Positions 1 to 8,900 of a stretch of DNA of 64,000 bases are shown here, piece after piece. This DNA comes from an uncultured Sphingobacteriales bacterium (GTDB lineage: Bacteria; Bacteroidota; Bacteroidia; Chitinophagales; Chitinophagaceae): assembly GCA_937871285.1 (NCBI GenBank), contig CALMQS010000068.1, positions 45,838-109,837 of the forward strand, in the 5' to 3' direction. The notes beneath the pieces are model-generated. The model did no database searches and was not told the DNA's origin. It saw nothing but the letters and a program-made list of their open reading frames with translations. The translations under genes were made by a program, and so were the position numbers. Numbering within the stretch: position 1 is the stretch's first letter; the number at the start of each line of letters is the position of its first letter.

Positions 1-108
1 TTTCTTATAGAAGCAGTCGTACAGTTTTTTAAATGACTGCTCATTGCCGGCAGCAATCTGGTGCATTAACTGCACAGGTACATTTGTAATATCACTACGG
101 CTATCCAT
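1..108 (-). CDS. ECF-type RNA polymerase sigma factor, N-terminal fragment (cut by window edge)
   Basis: The first 36 codons of a gene that continues past base 1. The peptide starts MDSRSDITN and contains LMHQIAAGNEQSFKKLYD, which resembles the start of sigma-70 region 2 in extracytoplasmic-function sigma factors (a hydrophobic residue, then AxGNExxFxxLY). In Bacteroidota such factors are often paired with FecR anti-sigma factors and SusC/D operons, but the partner would lie outside the window. The ATG at 106-108 is the only start seen in this frame. The call rests on a short stretch, so family is likely but subclass is open. Confidence 0.6.
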   Translation of the reverse strand, partial: MDSRSDITNVPVQLMHQIAAGNEQSFKKLYDCFYKK

Positions 109-239
109 AAAAGCAATCTCCTGAATCAGGCAAACAATGATAAAGCATTATACCCAAATGACAAGATACCCGGTATATATGCTGCGTATGCGTAAGTTAC
201 AGAAAAAAGCGCTGTATGGGATAAATGGGGTGCCCATTG

Positions 240-578
240 CTACCGGGTGTTCAGCTTATCATTTTGTTTATGCCTTTGCGCATCGCGAAGCGTTTTCTTT
301 TCGAAATTCTTTTGCAGGGCTGCGGTTAAGTTCACCCCTGTTTGGTTGGCCAGGCAGAGCAAAACCCATAATACATCGGCCATTTCATCACCCAGGTCCT
401 TTCCTTTATCGCTATCTTTAAACGACTGTTCTCCATATGAGCGCACCATCAATCTTGATAGTTCTCCTACCTCTTCCATTAAGATTCCCAGGTTGGTGAG
501 CTCGCCAAAATAGCGTACCCCCGTTGTTTTTATCCAGTCGTCTACCTGTTGCTGGGCCTGCTGCAATGTTATTTCCAT
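240..578 (-). CDS. MazG-like nucleotide pyrophosphohydrolase
   Basis: A 112-residue protein (start MEITLQQAQQQVDDW) of the all-alpha NTP pyrophosphohydrolase type. The metal-binding pattern is visible as EEVGELSR in the first half and DEMADVLWVL about 30 residues later, the E-E-x-x-E plus E-x-x-D arrangement of the MazG/iMazG fold. Such single-domain proteins hydrolyse NTPs or dNTPs to monophosphate and pyrophosphate and are thought to clean the nucleotide pool. I chose the ATG at 578 because the seven extra upstream codons do not look like the family start. It is a single gene with no obvious operon partner. Substrate cannot be told from sequence. Confidence 0.85.
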   Translation of the reverse strand: MEITLQQAQQQVDDWIKTTGVRYFGELTNLGILMEEVGELSRLMVRSYGEQSFKDSDKGKDLGDEMADVLWVLLCLANQTGVNLTAALQKNFEKKTLRDAQRHKQNDKLNTR

Positions 579-599
579 AAAGGATTTATTAAAGATCAA

Positions 600-835
600 A
601 GATATGCCTCACCCTCACCCTCTTTCCCTCTCCCCGAGCGGCGAGGGACGGTGCTTAATAATAACACCAGGCATAGGTCCTTCCATTTCAACTATTGAAC
701 AAGGCTGTAACTGATACTATAAACCACAAATCATAAACCCAACATTGAAACGGACCCTGGAACCTGTAACCTGCAACCCGGATCAATCTCAAATCTACTC
801 ATGTTACAAACTATAAACCACAAACCATAAACTTT
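600..835. repeat. Intergenic region with short degenerate repeats
   Basis: No gene is seen. The stretch holds two imperfect copies of an ACTATAAACCACAAA-type repeat (about 716-740 and 806-832) and a GTTGCAG/GTTACAG heptamer run read on the minus strand (761-780). Related copies occur at about 10133-10170, 16701-16728, 26931-26955 and 47085-47115. They look like dispersed low-complexity repeats, not regulatory sites of one gene. Confidence 0.6.
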
Positions 836-3331
836 CTAAAACACCACCCGGAAACTCCCAAATATGCCAAAACGTTCAAAGGTTTTTTCGGGCAAAGGCC
901 GCGGCAATACTTTCCAGATAAAATCGAGCCGGAATACCTTAAAAATATTATCCACTCCTGTTCCTATTTCCATATAGGGCTTTCCGTTAAGACTTTTAAA
1001 CTCATTGCCGTTGTTGCCAAAATTATAATTTTTGTTGGATTGGCTTAAATCGCCCCAAAACACTTTAGCGCCCCAAAACTGTCTGAATTTCAGCATCCGG
1101 GTTAAAGGGATAAAACGAAACAATCCATTTCCAATATTGTGCTCTACATTAATGCCCGCATACCAGTCTGTCAGATATTCGTAACGGCTCATCATGTTAA
1201 AAGCATATTTGTTATAATACCATAAATTATTTCCCGGCGGAATTTCAAGCAGGGTATAAGGCAGCGTACCAAATACTTTGCCGGCATAAGCGTTATAATA
1301 AATACTGCCGTACGGCGCTATCTTTTTATAATCCGATACGCTGCCGCCAACCTTATGATAATTATAGCTGCTCCCGAATACGCCGGATATTCCTTTAGAG
1401 TAATGCGCTTCCACAATAGGATAATCACTGCCAATGCTGATCCGGTAAAAATTGCCATCGAGGAATTTTTCAAGATAAGCGAACCGGAGTTTTATTCCCA
1501 TTTCAAAGCTGTTCAACGCCTCACCCCCGTTGGTAACAGGAAAACTATCTTTTACAGGAAGATTCGACAAAGGAGTAGACCGCCTGCGCAAACCATTAAG
1601 CGTAACCGAAAAACCACTGTTCCATTCCTTAAAATATTCCAGCTTTTCCTGCTCTATTTTTATATACCTGAGCGGCACATTGGGCTTTCGTAAGGCGATC
1701 GCAAATAAATTATCACTTCCCACCTCGTCATAATACACCTGCCCGTTATCAATATCGTTAATAAAGGAGCCCATTAATGTGGAGCGGGGCGATTTATTGA
1801 ACAGGTATAAACCCTGTAACCTTCCTTTCCATTTTTGATCGGAAAAGCCATAAGCCAGGTAACCGGTGAGGTATATCTTTTTATTAAACCCGGTATTGGT
1901 TCCCAGGTCAAAACGCAGCCTCAGTCCTTCATACGCGTTGGCGGTTATCCAGTTATACCAGGGACCAATTTCGTAATTGCCTACATTTTTATACCCCGTG
2001 CCAATAAAGTATACCAGGTCGGTAAACCGCTGGAAGCTGGGCATTTCCATAAGGGTATCAATCATCTTATAAATACCCTTTTCCGTTTTGGTTAGTGCTT
2101 CGTGCCGGGCATCATGCCAGTATGCATCAGAATGTTTGGATGCAGAATCGGATATTACTACTTCCTCCCGCAGCTTATTTTTCTCCAGCTCTGCAGCAAC
2201 GGATGTATCATTGATGACAATATTCCGGTAGGTGCTGGTTTTTCGTCCGATAAAATTCAGGCGGTTCTTATCTAAGAAAATAAAATCTGCTATAAATTTA
2301 TCTTTCGCCAGGAACCACACGGAATCGTTGATGAGCTGGTATTCCTGAACAAGATCAAGCTTTTCAACAAAATTCAGATTGGCCAGCTCCGAAACGCGGA
2401 GATTCATTTTCATTACGGCATACGATGAGTCGGCAATCCACGCGTCACCGATAAAGGTATTCTCACCTTTATGCTTTGGCATAAACACAAAATGGAAAAA
2501 GCGCCTTCCCCCTATATATTGCGTATCCGGAACGGTATAACGATAGTAAGCGGAACCATAATCGCTGATGGGGCTGACAAAGTCCTTATCAAAAACCGGT
2601 ATAAAGTTTTTATATACATTTACGTTCTGGTACATACCGCCAAGCATTTTACTAATGCTCGGGTTATTAAATCCCATCGTTTTAACCGCTTTAAATACCT
2701 CCCTTGTTCTTTGCGGCTTTCTTTGATAATAATAATCCGACAGCGATTCAGTTAAATAGAGCGGCAGTATGGGCTTGCTTTCGCTTGTGGAGTCAATGTT
2801 TTTATAAATAACCGATTTAAATGGCTTCAGTAACGGGAACCTGATCAGCTTGTTATTGGCGGCATCGTTCAGGTCGGCTTCCAGTTTATTATATAGCTCA
2901 TAAGAGAAATTATCAAACCGCGACCGGTCGTTAAACGGTTTATGCTGCACTATTTTACGCCACATGATCATTCCTTTGCCGATCTTGCTTTTTATGATCA
3001 CTTCTGCATTGCTCTTTCCTCTTTCCATTTCAATGATCACCTGTATTTCTTCCAGCGTGGTATCTATAGGTAAAGCATAATCTTCAAAGCCAACAAAAGT
3101 AACCATAAGGGTATCGGAAGGCCAATGGGAGAGGGTAAAGGAAAAGTTGCCGGCGGAGTCGCTCAGGGCGCCGATGGTAGTGTTTTTGAATTCGAGCGAT
3201 GCAAAAGGTATCCGCTCTTCACTATGCGCATCCTGGATATGCCCCGATAGCTTTTTAACCTGTGCCGCAGCACTGAATGAAAAAACAGTTGAGAATACTA
3301 TGCTACTAATAATCAGCCTTTTCCAGCCCAT
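836..3331 (-). CDS. DUF5686/carboxypeptidase-regulatory-like outer-membrane protein
   Basis: An 831-residue secreted protein. Residues 1-23 form a signal peptide ending in SAAAQ. Residues about 28-105 form a carboxypeptidase-regulatory-like beta-sandwich (GHIQD...IPFASLEFKNTTIG...SDSAGNFSF), the usual first domain of this family. The rest is rich in aromatic and alternating beta-strand segments and ends in FRVVF, as expected of an outer-membrane beta-barrel. This matches the DUF5686 family of Bacteroidota, whose function is not established. The ATG at 3331 was chosen because a TACTTTTG -7 element ends five bases upstream and the signal peptide begins there. It is monocistronic and divergent from the creD group. 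Confidence 0.8.
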   Translation of the reverse strand: MGWKRLIISSIVFSTVFSFSAAAQVKKLSGHIQDAHSEERIPFASLEFKNTTIGALSDSAGNFSFTLSHWPSDTLMVTFVGFEDYALPIDTTLEEIQVIIEMERGKSNAEVIIKSKIGKGMIMWRKIVQHKPFNDRSRFDNFSYELYNKLEADLNDAANNKLIRFPLLKPFKSVIYKNIDSTSESKPILPLYLTESLSDYYYQRKPQRTREVFKAVKTMGFNNPSISKMLGGMYQNVNVYKNFIPVFDKDFVSPISDYGSAYYRYTVPDTQYIGGRRFFHFVFMPKHKGENTFIGDAWIADSSYAVMKMNLRVSELANLNFVEKLDLVQEYQLINDSVWFLAKDKFIADFIFLDKNRLNFIGRKTSTYRNIVINDTSVAAELEKNKLREEVVISDSASKHSDAYWHDARHEALTKTEKGIYKMIDTLMEMPSFQRFTDLVYFIGTGYKNVGNYEIGPWYNWITANAYEGLRLRFDLGTNTGFNKKIYLTGYLAYGFSDQKWKGRLQGLYLFNKSPRSTLMGSFINDIDNGQVYYDEVGSDNLFAIALRKPNVPLRYIKIEQEKLEYFKEWNSGFSVTLNGLRRRSTPLSNLPVKDSFPVTNGGEALNSFEMGIKLRFAYLEKFLDGNFYRISIGSDYPIVEAHYSKGISGVFGSSYNYHKVGGSVSDYKKIAPYGSIYYNAYAGKVFGTLPYTLLEIPPGNNLWYYNKYAFNMMSRYEYLTDWYAGINVEHNIGNGLFRFIPLTRMLKFRQFWGAKVFWGDLSQSNKNYNFGNNGNEFKSLNGKPYMEIGTGVDNIFKVFRLDFIWKVLPRPLPEKTFERFGIFGSFRVVF

Positions 3332-3336
3332 ACACG

Positions 3337-3344
3337 CAAAAGTA
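3337..3344 (-). promoter_or_regulatory. -7 promoter element TACTTTTG of the DUF5686 gene
   Basis: On the minus strand TACTTTTG fits the Bacteroidota sigma-A -7 consensus TAnnTTTG. Only five bases separate it from the ATG at 3331, so the transcript should start at or within a few bases of the start codon. A clear -33 TTTG was not found. Confidence 0.5.
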
Positions 3345-3556
3345 AACACACTGCAAGGTATAACGTACAATAGTTTTATAATATTGGGATTGTGTTAAGA
3401 AGCTTCTTTTTCTAAAAGCGTATTATATAAACGAATAAGCATTCAGCATTTTTAAAACAGGAGCGCTATTGCGTTGCAAACGTTGCCTGGTACCCATGCT
3501 CTGTTCCCCAAATCAAATAAGTATAAAAAAGTTTGCAGATATCAGTTTTTAATATT

Positions 3557-3575
3557 TACTTTGAAATTCAAAGCA
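3557..3575. promoter_or_regulatory. Putative operator: near-perfect CTTTGAA-n-TTCAAAG palindrome
   Basis: CTTTGAA at 3559-3565 and TTCAAAG at 3567-3573 are exact inverted arms around one central base, 6 bases before the ATG at 3581. The same arms recur upstream of creD (4584-4602). The left arm also looks like a slightly short -7 element (TA-C-TTTG), so a bound protein would block RNA polymerase. The winged-helix regulator encoded between the two sites is the obvious candidate binder. The binding itself is inferred. Confidence 0.55.
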
Positions 3576-3580
3576 CTTTT

Positions 3581-4219
3581 ATGGAGCAAGAACATCCGGC
3601 ATTAGACGCATTAAAAGATATTAAACAAATGATGGAACGCAGCAGCCGTTTTATCAGCCTGAGCGGATTAAGCGGCGTGGCTGCAGGTATTTGTGCGCTC
3701 ACCGGGGCCTGGTTTGCTTACCAGGTTATTTCAGGCAACAACCCCGTATATAAAGAAAGCTATGATTATGGTAGCCTTACGCTCGGTAATATCATGAAAT
3801 ATAAACTCCCTGCCATTGCTTTGCTAACATTAGGTTCGGCCATCTTAACGGCCTTCTTGTTTACTTACATAAAAAGTAAAAAAAGCAACACGCCGATCTG
3901 GGGCACTACCTCCAAAAGATTGATACTGAATTTTTGCATCCCTTTATTTGCCGGAGGCGTATTTTTACTGCGCATGACGGAATTGGGGTATTTTGAGATG
4001 ATCGCCCCGGGATGCCTTTTGTTTTATGGCATAGCCCTGGTAAATGCCGGTAAGTATACTTTGGGTGAAGTGCGGTATTTGGGATATGGGCAAATTGTAT
4101 TAGGATTGATTGGTTGCTGGTTCCCCGCGCTTGGCTTATTTTTCTGGACCCTCGGATTTGGTGCATTGCATATTCTATATGGTTCATTGATGTGGTGGAA
4201 ATATGATAAAAAAAGATAA
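3581..4219 (+). CDS. Integral membrane protein of the CreD-associated cluster
   Basis: A 212-residue protein starting MEQEHPALDALKDIKQMMER. A soluble amphipathic start is followed by five or six hydrophobic segments (for example LSGVAAGICALTGAWFAY, IALLTLGSAILTAFLF and GLFFWTLGFGALHILYG), so it is an inner-membrane protein. I recognise no catalytic motif. It lies 48 bases upstream of the winged-helix regulator gene and shares an operator-like palindrome with creD, so it is probably part of one envelope-stress-like regulon. The longer frame from the TTG at 3533 would run across the operator and is rejected. Such a membrane protein/regulator/CreD order is known in Bacteroidota, but the role of this member is unknown. 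Confidence 0.75.
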   Translation: MEQEHPALDALKDIKQMMERSSRFISLSGLSGVAAGICALTGAWFAYQVISGNNPVYKESYDYGSLTLGNIMKYKLPAIALLTLGSAILTAFLFTYIKSKKSNTPIWGTTSKRLILNFCIPLFAGGVFLLRMTELGYFEMIAPGCLLFYGIALVNAGKYTLGEVRYLGYGQIVLGLIGCWFPALGLFFWTLGFGALHILYGSLMWWKYDKKR

Positions 4220-4267
4220 AAGATGCAGAGCTTGCTTTGTTCTGCTTCCTGTTTGTAAAAAAATGGC

Positions 4268-4567
4268 ATGAAAAATCCGATAGGAAATTTAAATAAAATA
4301 TTTGACAGCCGTATACGGTTGGGTATTATGAGCTCACTTATGGTAAATGAGGAGGTAAGCTTTAACCAGTTAAAAGAAATCATAGCTGTTACCGATGGCA
4401 ACCTCGCATCACATTTAAAAACGCTGGAGGATAATGGATTCATTAAAGTGCAAAAAGGATTTATCGGGCGTAAAACCAATACTACCTATGCGGTTACCAA
4501 AGCCGGGGAACAAGCATTTAAACAACACTTAGATGCACTCGGGGAGATGATCAGGCTAATGAAGTAA
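4268..4567 (+). CDS. Winged-helix transcriptional regulator (HTH_34/MarR-ArsR-like)
   Basis: A 99-residue protein made almost entirely of one winged-helix domain: DSRIRLGIMSSLMVNEE (helix 1), SFNQLKEIIAVTDGNLASHLKTLEDNG (helix-turn-helix with recognition helix), then a wing IKVQKGFIGRKTNTTYAVTKAG. This is typical of the small regulators in family PF13601, which usually repress neighbouring genes. It is cotranscribed with the membrane protein upstream and lies 52 bases before creD. Matching palindromes stand in front of both transcription units, so autoregulation plus control of creD is the simplest model. There is no sensor domain, so any ligand would bind the winged-helix dimer itself. Confidence 0.85.
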   Translation: MKNPIGNLNKIFDSRIRLGIMSSLMVNEEVSFNQLKEIIAVTDGNLASHLKTLEDNGFIKVQKGFIGRKTNTTYAVTKAGEQAFKQHLDALGEMIRLMK

Positions 4568-4583
4568 ATTTTTTTTCACCATA

Positions 4584-4602
4584 TACTTTGAATTTCAAAG
4601 TA
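4584..4602. promoter_or_regulatory. Putative operator upstream of creD: 19-bp palindrome
   Basis: TACTTTGAA and TTCAAAGTA (4584-4592, 4594-4602) are perfect inverted arms around a single T. The core is the same as at 3557-3575 and the flanking bases are also similar. It ends 17 bases before the creD ATG and overlaps the region where a -7 element is expected. It is a likely binding site for the regulator encoded at 4268-4567. Confidence 0.6.
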
Positions 4603-4619
4603 CTTTTAAAAATTAAAAT

Positions 4620-5945
4620 ATGGACACAACAAGCGCACTCCATTTTTTGTCGGCCCAGCGGCTTACCATTAAAGGCATTATTGTAGCCTTCCTCATCCTG
4701 TTTATGCTTATACCGGCAATATTCATCATGAACCTGGTAAGCGAAAGAGCGGACCGGCAGCAGGCCGTTGCTAAGGAAGTAAGTTCCAGGTGGGCTACTA
4801 ATCAAACCTTTACCGGCCCTTTACTGGTAATACCTTACAGGGAAAGCGTTAAAACAGACGATGGAAAAACAACCGTTTATAAAAAGTATGCTTACTTTTT
4901 ACCGGATCTGCTAAAAATAAACGGGGAACTGCAACCACAAATAAGACACCGGAGCATATACGATATCGTTGTATACAGAACAGATATGCAGGTAGAAGGC
5001 CATTTTAGCCCCGTGTCAACTCAACTATTGAATATACCAGAAGAAGATTTACAGTTGCATGAAGCCTTTGTTTGCATAGGGTTAACTGATTTCAGAGGTA
5101 TTGAAGATCAGCTCAGCCTTTTATGGAATGAGACCAGCGCTGTTTTTAACGCGGGCATGCCGGATGACCGTATCATTAAAAACGGGTTGCACACGCCTGT
5201 TGCAATAGGTTATGATGATCTTACAAGATCAAATACTTTTAAGCTGCAATTGCATTTACGGGGTTCCGAAAATTTGTCTTTCACACCTGTGGGCAAAACC
5301 ACAAATGTTAATATTACTTCTGCATGGACCAATCCTTCTTTTGATGGCAGTTTTTTGCCTGTACATACCCCGGAAATTAACGACAACGGTTTTAGCGCCG
5401 GATGGAAGGTGCAGCATTTGAACAGGAGCTACCCACAAAGCTGGAAAGATGGCAATTACAATGTAGCGGATTCTAAGTTTGGCATTACCCTTTTACAGCC
5501 GGTTGACTCTTATGCAAAAACAATGCGTTCCGTTAAATACGCCATCCTTTTTATTGCGCTCACCTTTGGCCTGTATTTCTTTCTTGAAGTGTTGCAAAAA
5601 CGAACCGTGCATCCCATACAGTATGTGCTGGTAGGACTGGCATTAAGTATTTTCTATACTTTGCTGCTTTCTATTTCCGAATACACCGCATTTAATATCG
5701 CGTATAGCATAGCGGCTTCGGCAACAGTTGCGCTCATTACACTTTATACGAAAAGCATATTTCATCAATGGAAAATTGCGGCGCTGTTTGGCGCTTTGCT
5801 TACCGTACTTTATACCTTTATTTTTGTATTGCTGCAACTCCGGGATGGCGCTTTGCTTTTTGGGAGCATAGGCTTATTTATATTACTGGCTGCAGCCATG
5901 TACTATTCGCGAAAAATAAACTGGTATGGGCAGCTAAACCAATAA
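4620..5945 (+). CDS. creD: CreD-family inner-membrane protein
   Basis: A 441-residue protein with one N-terminal membrane helix (IIVAFLILFMLIPAIFIMNLV), then SERADRQQAVAKEVSSRWA, a motif characteristic of CreD, followed by a large beta-rich extracytoplasmic domain up to about residue 300 and five or so closely spaced C-terminal membrane helices. In E. coli CreD belongs to the CreBC regulon and affects envelope integrity and beta-lactam response. Here no creBC is present, and a small winged-helix regulator takes that place. Length and topology are normal for the family. The stop codon lies within the stem of a strong terminator hairpin shared with the converging gene. Confidence 0.88.
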   Translation: MDTTSALHFLSAQRLTIKGIIVAFLILFMLIPAIFIMNLVSERADRQQAVAKEVSSRWATNQTFTGPLLVIPYRESVKTDDGKTTVYKKYAYFLPDLLKINGELQPQIRHRSIYDIVVYRTDMQVEGHFSPVSTQLLNIPEEDLQLHEAFVCIGLTDFRGIEDQLSLLWNETSAVFNAGMPDDRIIKNGLHTPVAIGYDDLTRSNTFKLQLHLRGSENLSFTPVGKTTNVNITSAWTNPSFDGSFLPVHTPEINDNGFSAGWKVQHLNRSYPQSWKDGNYNVADSKFGITLLQPVDSYAKTMRSVKYAILFIALTFGLYFFLEVLQKRTVHPIQYVLVGLALSIFYTLLLSISEYTAFNIAYSIAASATVALITLYTKSIFHQWKIAALFGALLTVLYTFIFVLLQLRDGALLFGSIGLFILLAAAMYYSRKINWYGQLNQ

Positions 5946-5976
5946 GGTCTAAAAGACCTTATTGGTTTAGCTTTTT
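5933..5976 (+). terminator. Intrinsic terminator between converging genes
   Basis: A perfect 18-bp stem (5933-5950 paired with 5954-5971) with a three-base loop, followed by TTTTT. The left arm includes the creD stop codon and the T-run touches the stop codon of the opposite gene, so the two converging genes share almost no spacer. The T-tract favours termination on the plus strand. Confidence 0.85.
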
Positions 5977-8900
5977 AAAAATCCAGCCCCAGAGAAAAGT
6001 ACCATACCGGCCTGCCATTAAAGAACCCGCTCATGGGCCAGCCGGCATCCACGCGGAGAAAATAGCCCAGCAAAGTACTTCTCAAGCCGAAACCATAGCC
6101 CCCAACAAAGGGGCCTACACCATCACCTTTAAAAGTGACCTGTACCGTTCTATCATTATTCACATAGGATATGTAGGGACGGGTCATTTTGTTATAAGCA
6201 CCGTCCCAGGCAGTACCCAGGTCAATGAACTGCACCAACTGGAAGTTTCGTAAAAAAGCATTGTTTATAGGCCGGCTCAGCAAAGTAGTAAACACCGGCA
6301 GGCGAAATTCGCTGTTGATCACAACCGCGTTATTGCCATTGGCCGCATTTTGCCTGTATCCTCGGAGATTTACCGCTAACGACTGGTATGCATAGGTTTG
6401 ATTGGATGCGGGCTTGTTGGCATCATTGAACTTGGGAGCGATCCAGCTATCCGTGCCACCCAGGTAATATAATATCTTCTGGCTGCCCCATGAAATATCC
6501 ACGGCGCCTCTTCCCGCCCATATAAAATTGCGGTAAATAGGATAGTAATACCGGATATCGGTGCCTACATTAAAAGTAAACTTGCCCTGCTTGTTTTTGG
6601 TAAGATCGGTATTAATGTCGGTATATATTTTATACCGCAGCCCGTTCCAGATATTCAATGCCGGGTTAATGCTGTTGTCATGCACATATTCAAAATGAGT
6701 AAGCAGCGAATTTTTAACCGTATCGCCAATGGCCAGGGCCGGGGGATAATTAACAAAGGTTTTGATAGCTACCCTGTCTGTCCGCAGCGCAACATGCGCA
6801 CGCAGGCTTCTTACTTTATCCCATGGGTAAGAAACATTAACCTGGTAGATACTGGAAAATAATTTATTCGGCAAAGCGCTCAGGGGGAAGTCATCCTGCT
6901 TATAAAACGGGTAATCGGTTACAGTAGAACGATAGTACGTAAGACCCCAGTCTAACCGCCTGCGCATATTATAAAAGCTGAACAGCACATCTTTATCATC
7001 AAGGTTCAGCCCCAGCCGGAAGCCACCAATAAATTTGATGTCTTCAAAAAGATCGGAGACCCCAATCCTTACAATACCGTTTAAATTTGAGTTGCCATTC
7101 GTAAGATATATAGGCCCGCCGCCACCGCCATAAGGCTGCCAGCGGGTCATTAATACGGAATTATTGAAGCCCGAAACAGAATATTCCGTTGCAAACTTCA
7201 GCCTGTAATCGTATAATTTAGCCTGAGAAAGCGTTGTTTCTTCCACCGGCTGGTCATTGGCATCAAATACTCTTCCCTGAATGGTACTATCCGGCTCATC
7301 ACTTTCAAATTCGCTTTGAAAAACATTCCCCTGTCTTTGGGTGGTATCAACCGTTACCGGCTGGTAAATGGTAGCCGCACCTTTCACTATCTTATCCTGC
7401 TCCATCACTTTTTTCATATATTCCGTAGGCCGCACATTGATGTTTCTTCTTTTGAGCGCATCATCATTTACTTTGAGCTTGTATAATAATTTCAGATCAC
7501 CTTCCTGCCGTACTTCAGATACCTGTCCGCCATCACCCGCTATTCTTGTTTCCTGTAAGCCGCTTTGGTAATTGGTGATCGGAAAGGCATAAGCCGAATC
7601 GGTGGTAACTGCCATATAGCCTATTGAATCGGGCTCGTTTTTGTTCCACACCTGAAGTGTAGAGTCTAATTCAGCATTTTCGGGATTGCGTAACAGCTCA
7701 TCTCCGATCCTGTATATGGTATCCACTCCGGCCTTGCGGGTAGTAAAGAATCCCGCATACCGGTTGGCAATTCCCATTTCATCATTTACAAATGTAAAAT
7801 GGTTGGTATTATACTGCATCGGGTAACGTGCGTTGCCGTATTTTACATGGGTGAGCTGTGAAATTTGCCTGAATTCAGTTCTGTTCCAGTTATCAACTAA
7901 AAAAATATTGTACGGATTGTTGGATGGCAAAGCCGTATCGCTGTTAACGGCATTGCCCGACGGGCGGTTGGACGAAAAAATGATACCTGTTCTGTTGGGA
8001 AAAGCTACAAAAGAAGGATCAAGGTCGTCATACACATCATTCGTAATCTGTTCCAGTGTTTGTTCGTTAATTTTATATACGAAAATATCGGAGTAACCAT
8101 TTTTTACGGCGCTGAATAAAAGGGTATTCTGATCCAGCATATATTTTACATCAATCACCTGGTCAAATTCCTGAGGTAGCTCCTGCTTAAATGTTTTGAG
8201 CCGGGTTGTAAGGTCAAAAACAAACATTCTAAGCTTATTCCTTTCACTGTATACTACTACCAGCTTCGAACCTTTGGGGTCCCAGGCCAGTTGGGGATAG
8301 TTGGGATTGATCTCATTTTGATTATCGAGCACGCCCGACTTCAGTAAAATCTTTCTTTTAAATCCAAAATCTTCCAGTTCAATGCGATAGATTCCTTTTT
8401 TAAACCGTACCACGGCATAAGTGCTGTTGCGCGGGTTGGGATTAGCCTGGAACCGGTAATAATCCAGGTTCCTGTTCACTTCTTCTATAGCCACAACGCT
8501 TCCTTTGGGAGCGTTACGCCTTCCTCTCAGATCTTTATAGTATTTGTCGGACTCTTTTTCCATGAACTCGTTCAATACTTCCTTAAATTTTTTCTTGGTT
8601 ACTTTTAAGCTGGCCGAGTTCAGGCTTTTATATATTCTTGCCAGGTAAAGAAAATAAGTAACATTGTCTTTCCGGTAATTATCCGCTATAAAGCGCCAGA
8701 AAGCATGCCCGGCAAGTTCTGGCTTATCAAATGCAAACTGGTAAAAGGTTCTGTAATTACCCGAAAGCAGGGCAGATTTTAACTGGTCGTCCAGACCGGG
8801 GTTCCAGTTTTCGGCGGCGTACATGATGTATCCTTCGGTTAGCCATTTAGGTAAGTCAAGCAGGGCCTGGTTACTGGCAAACTCACCGAGGTCGTCGCCA

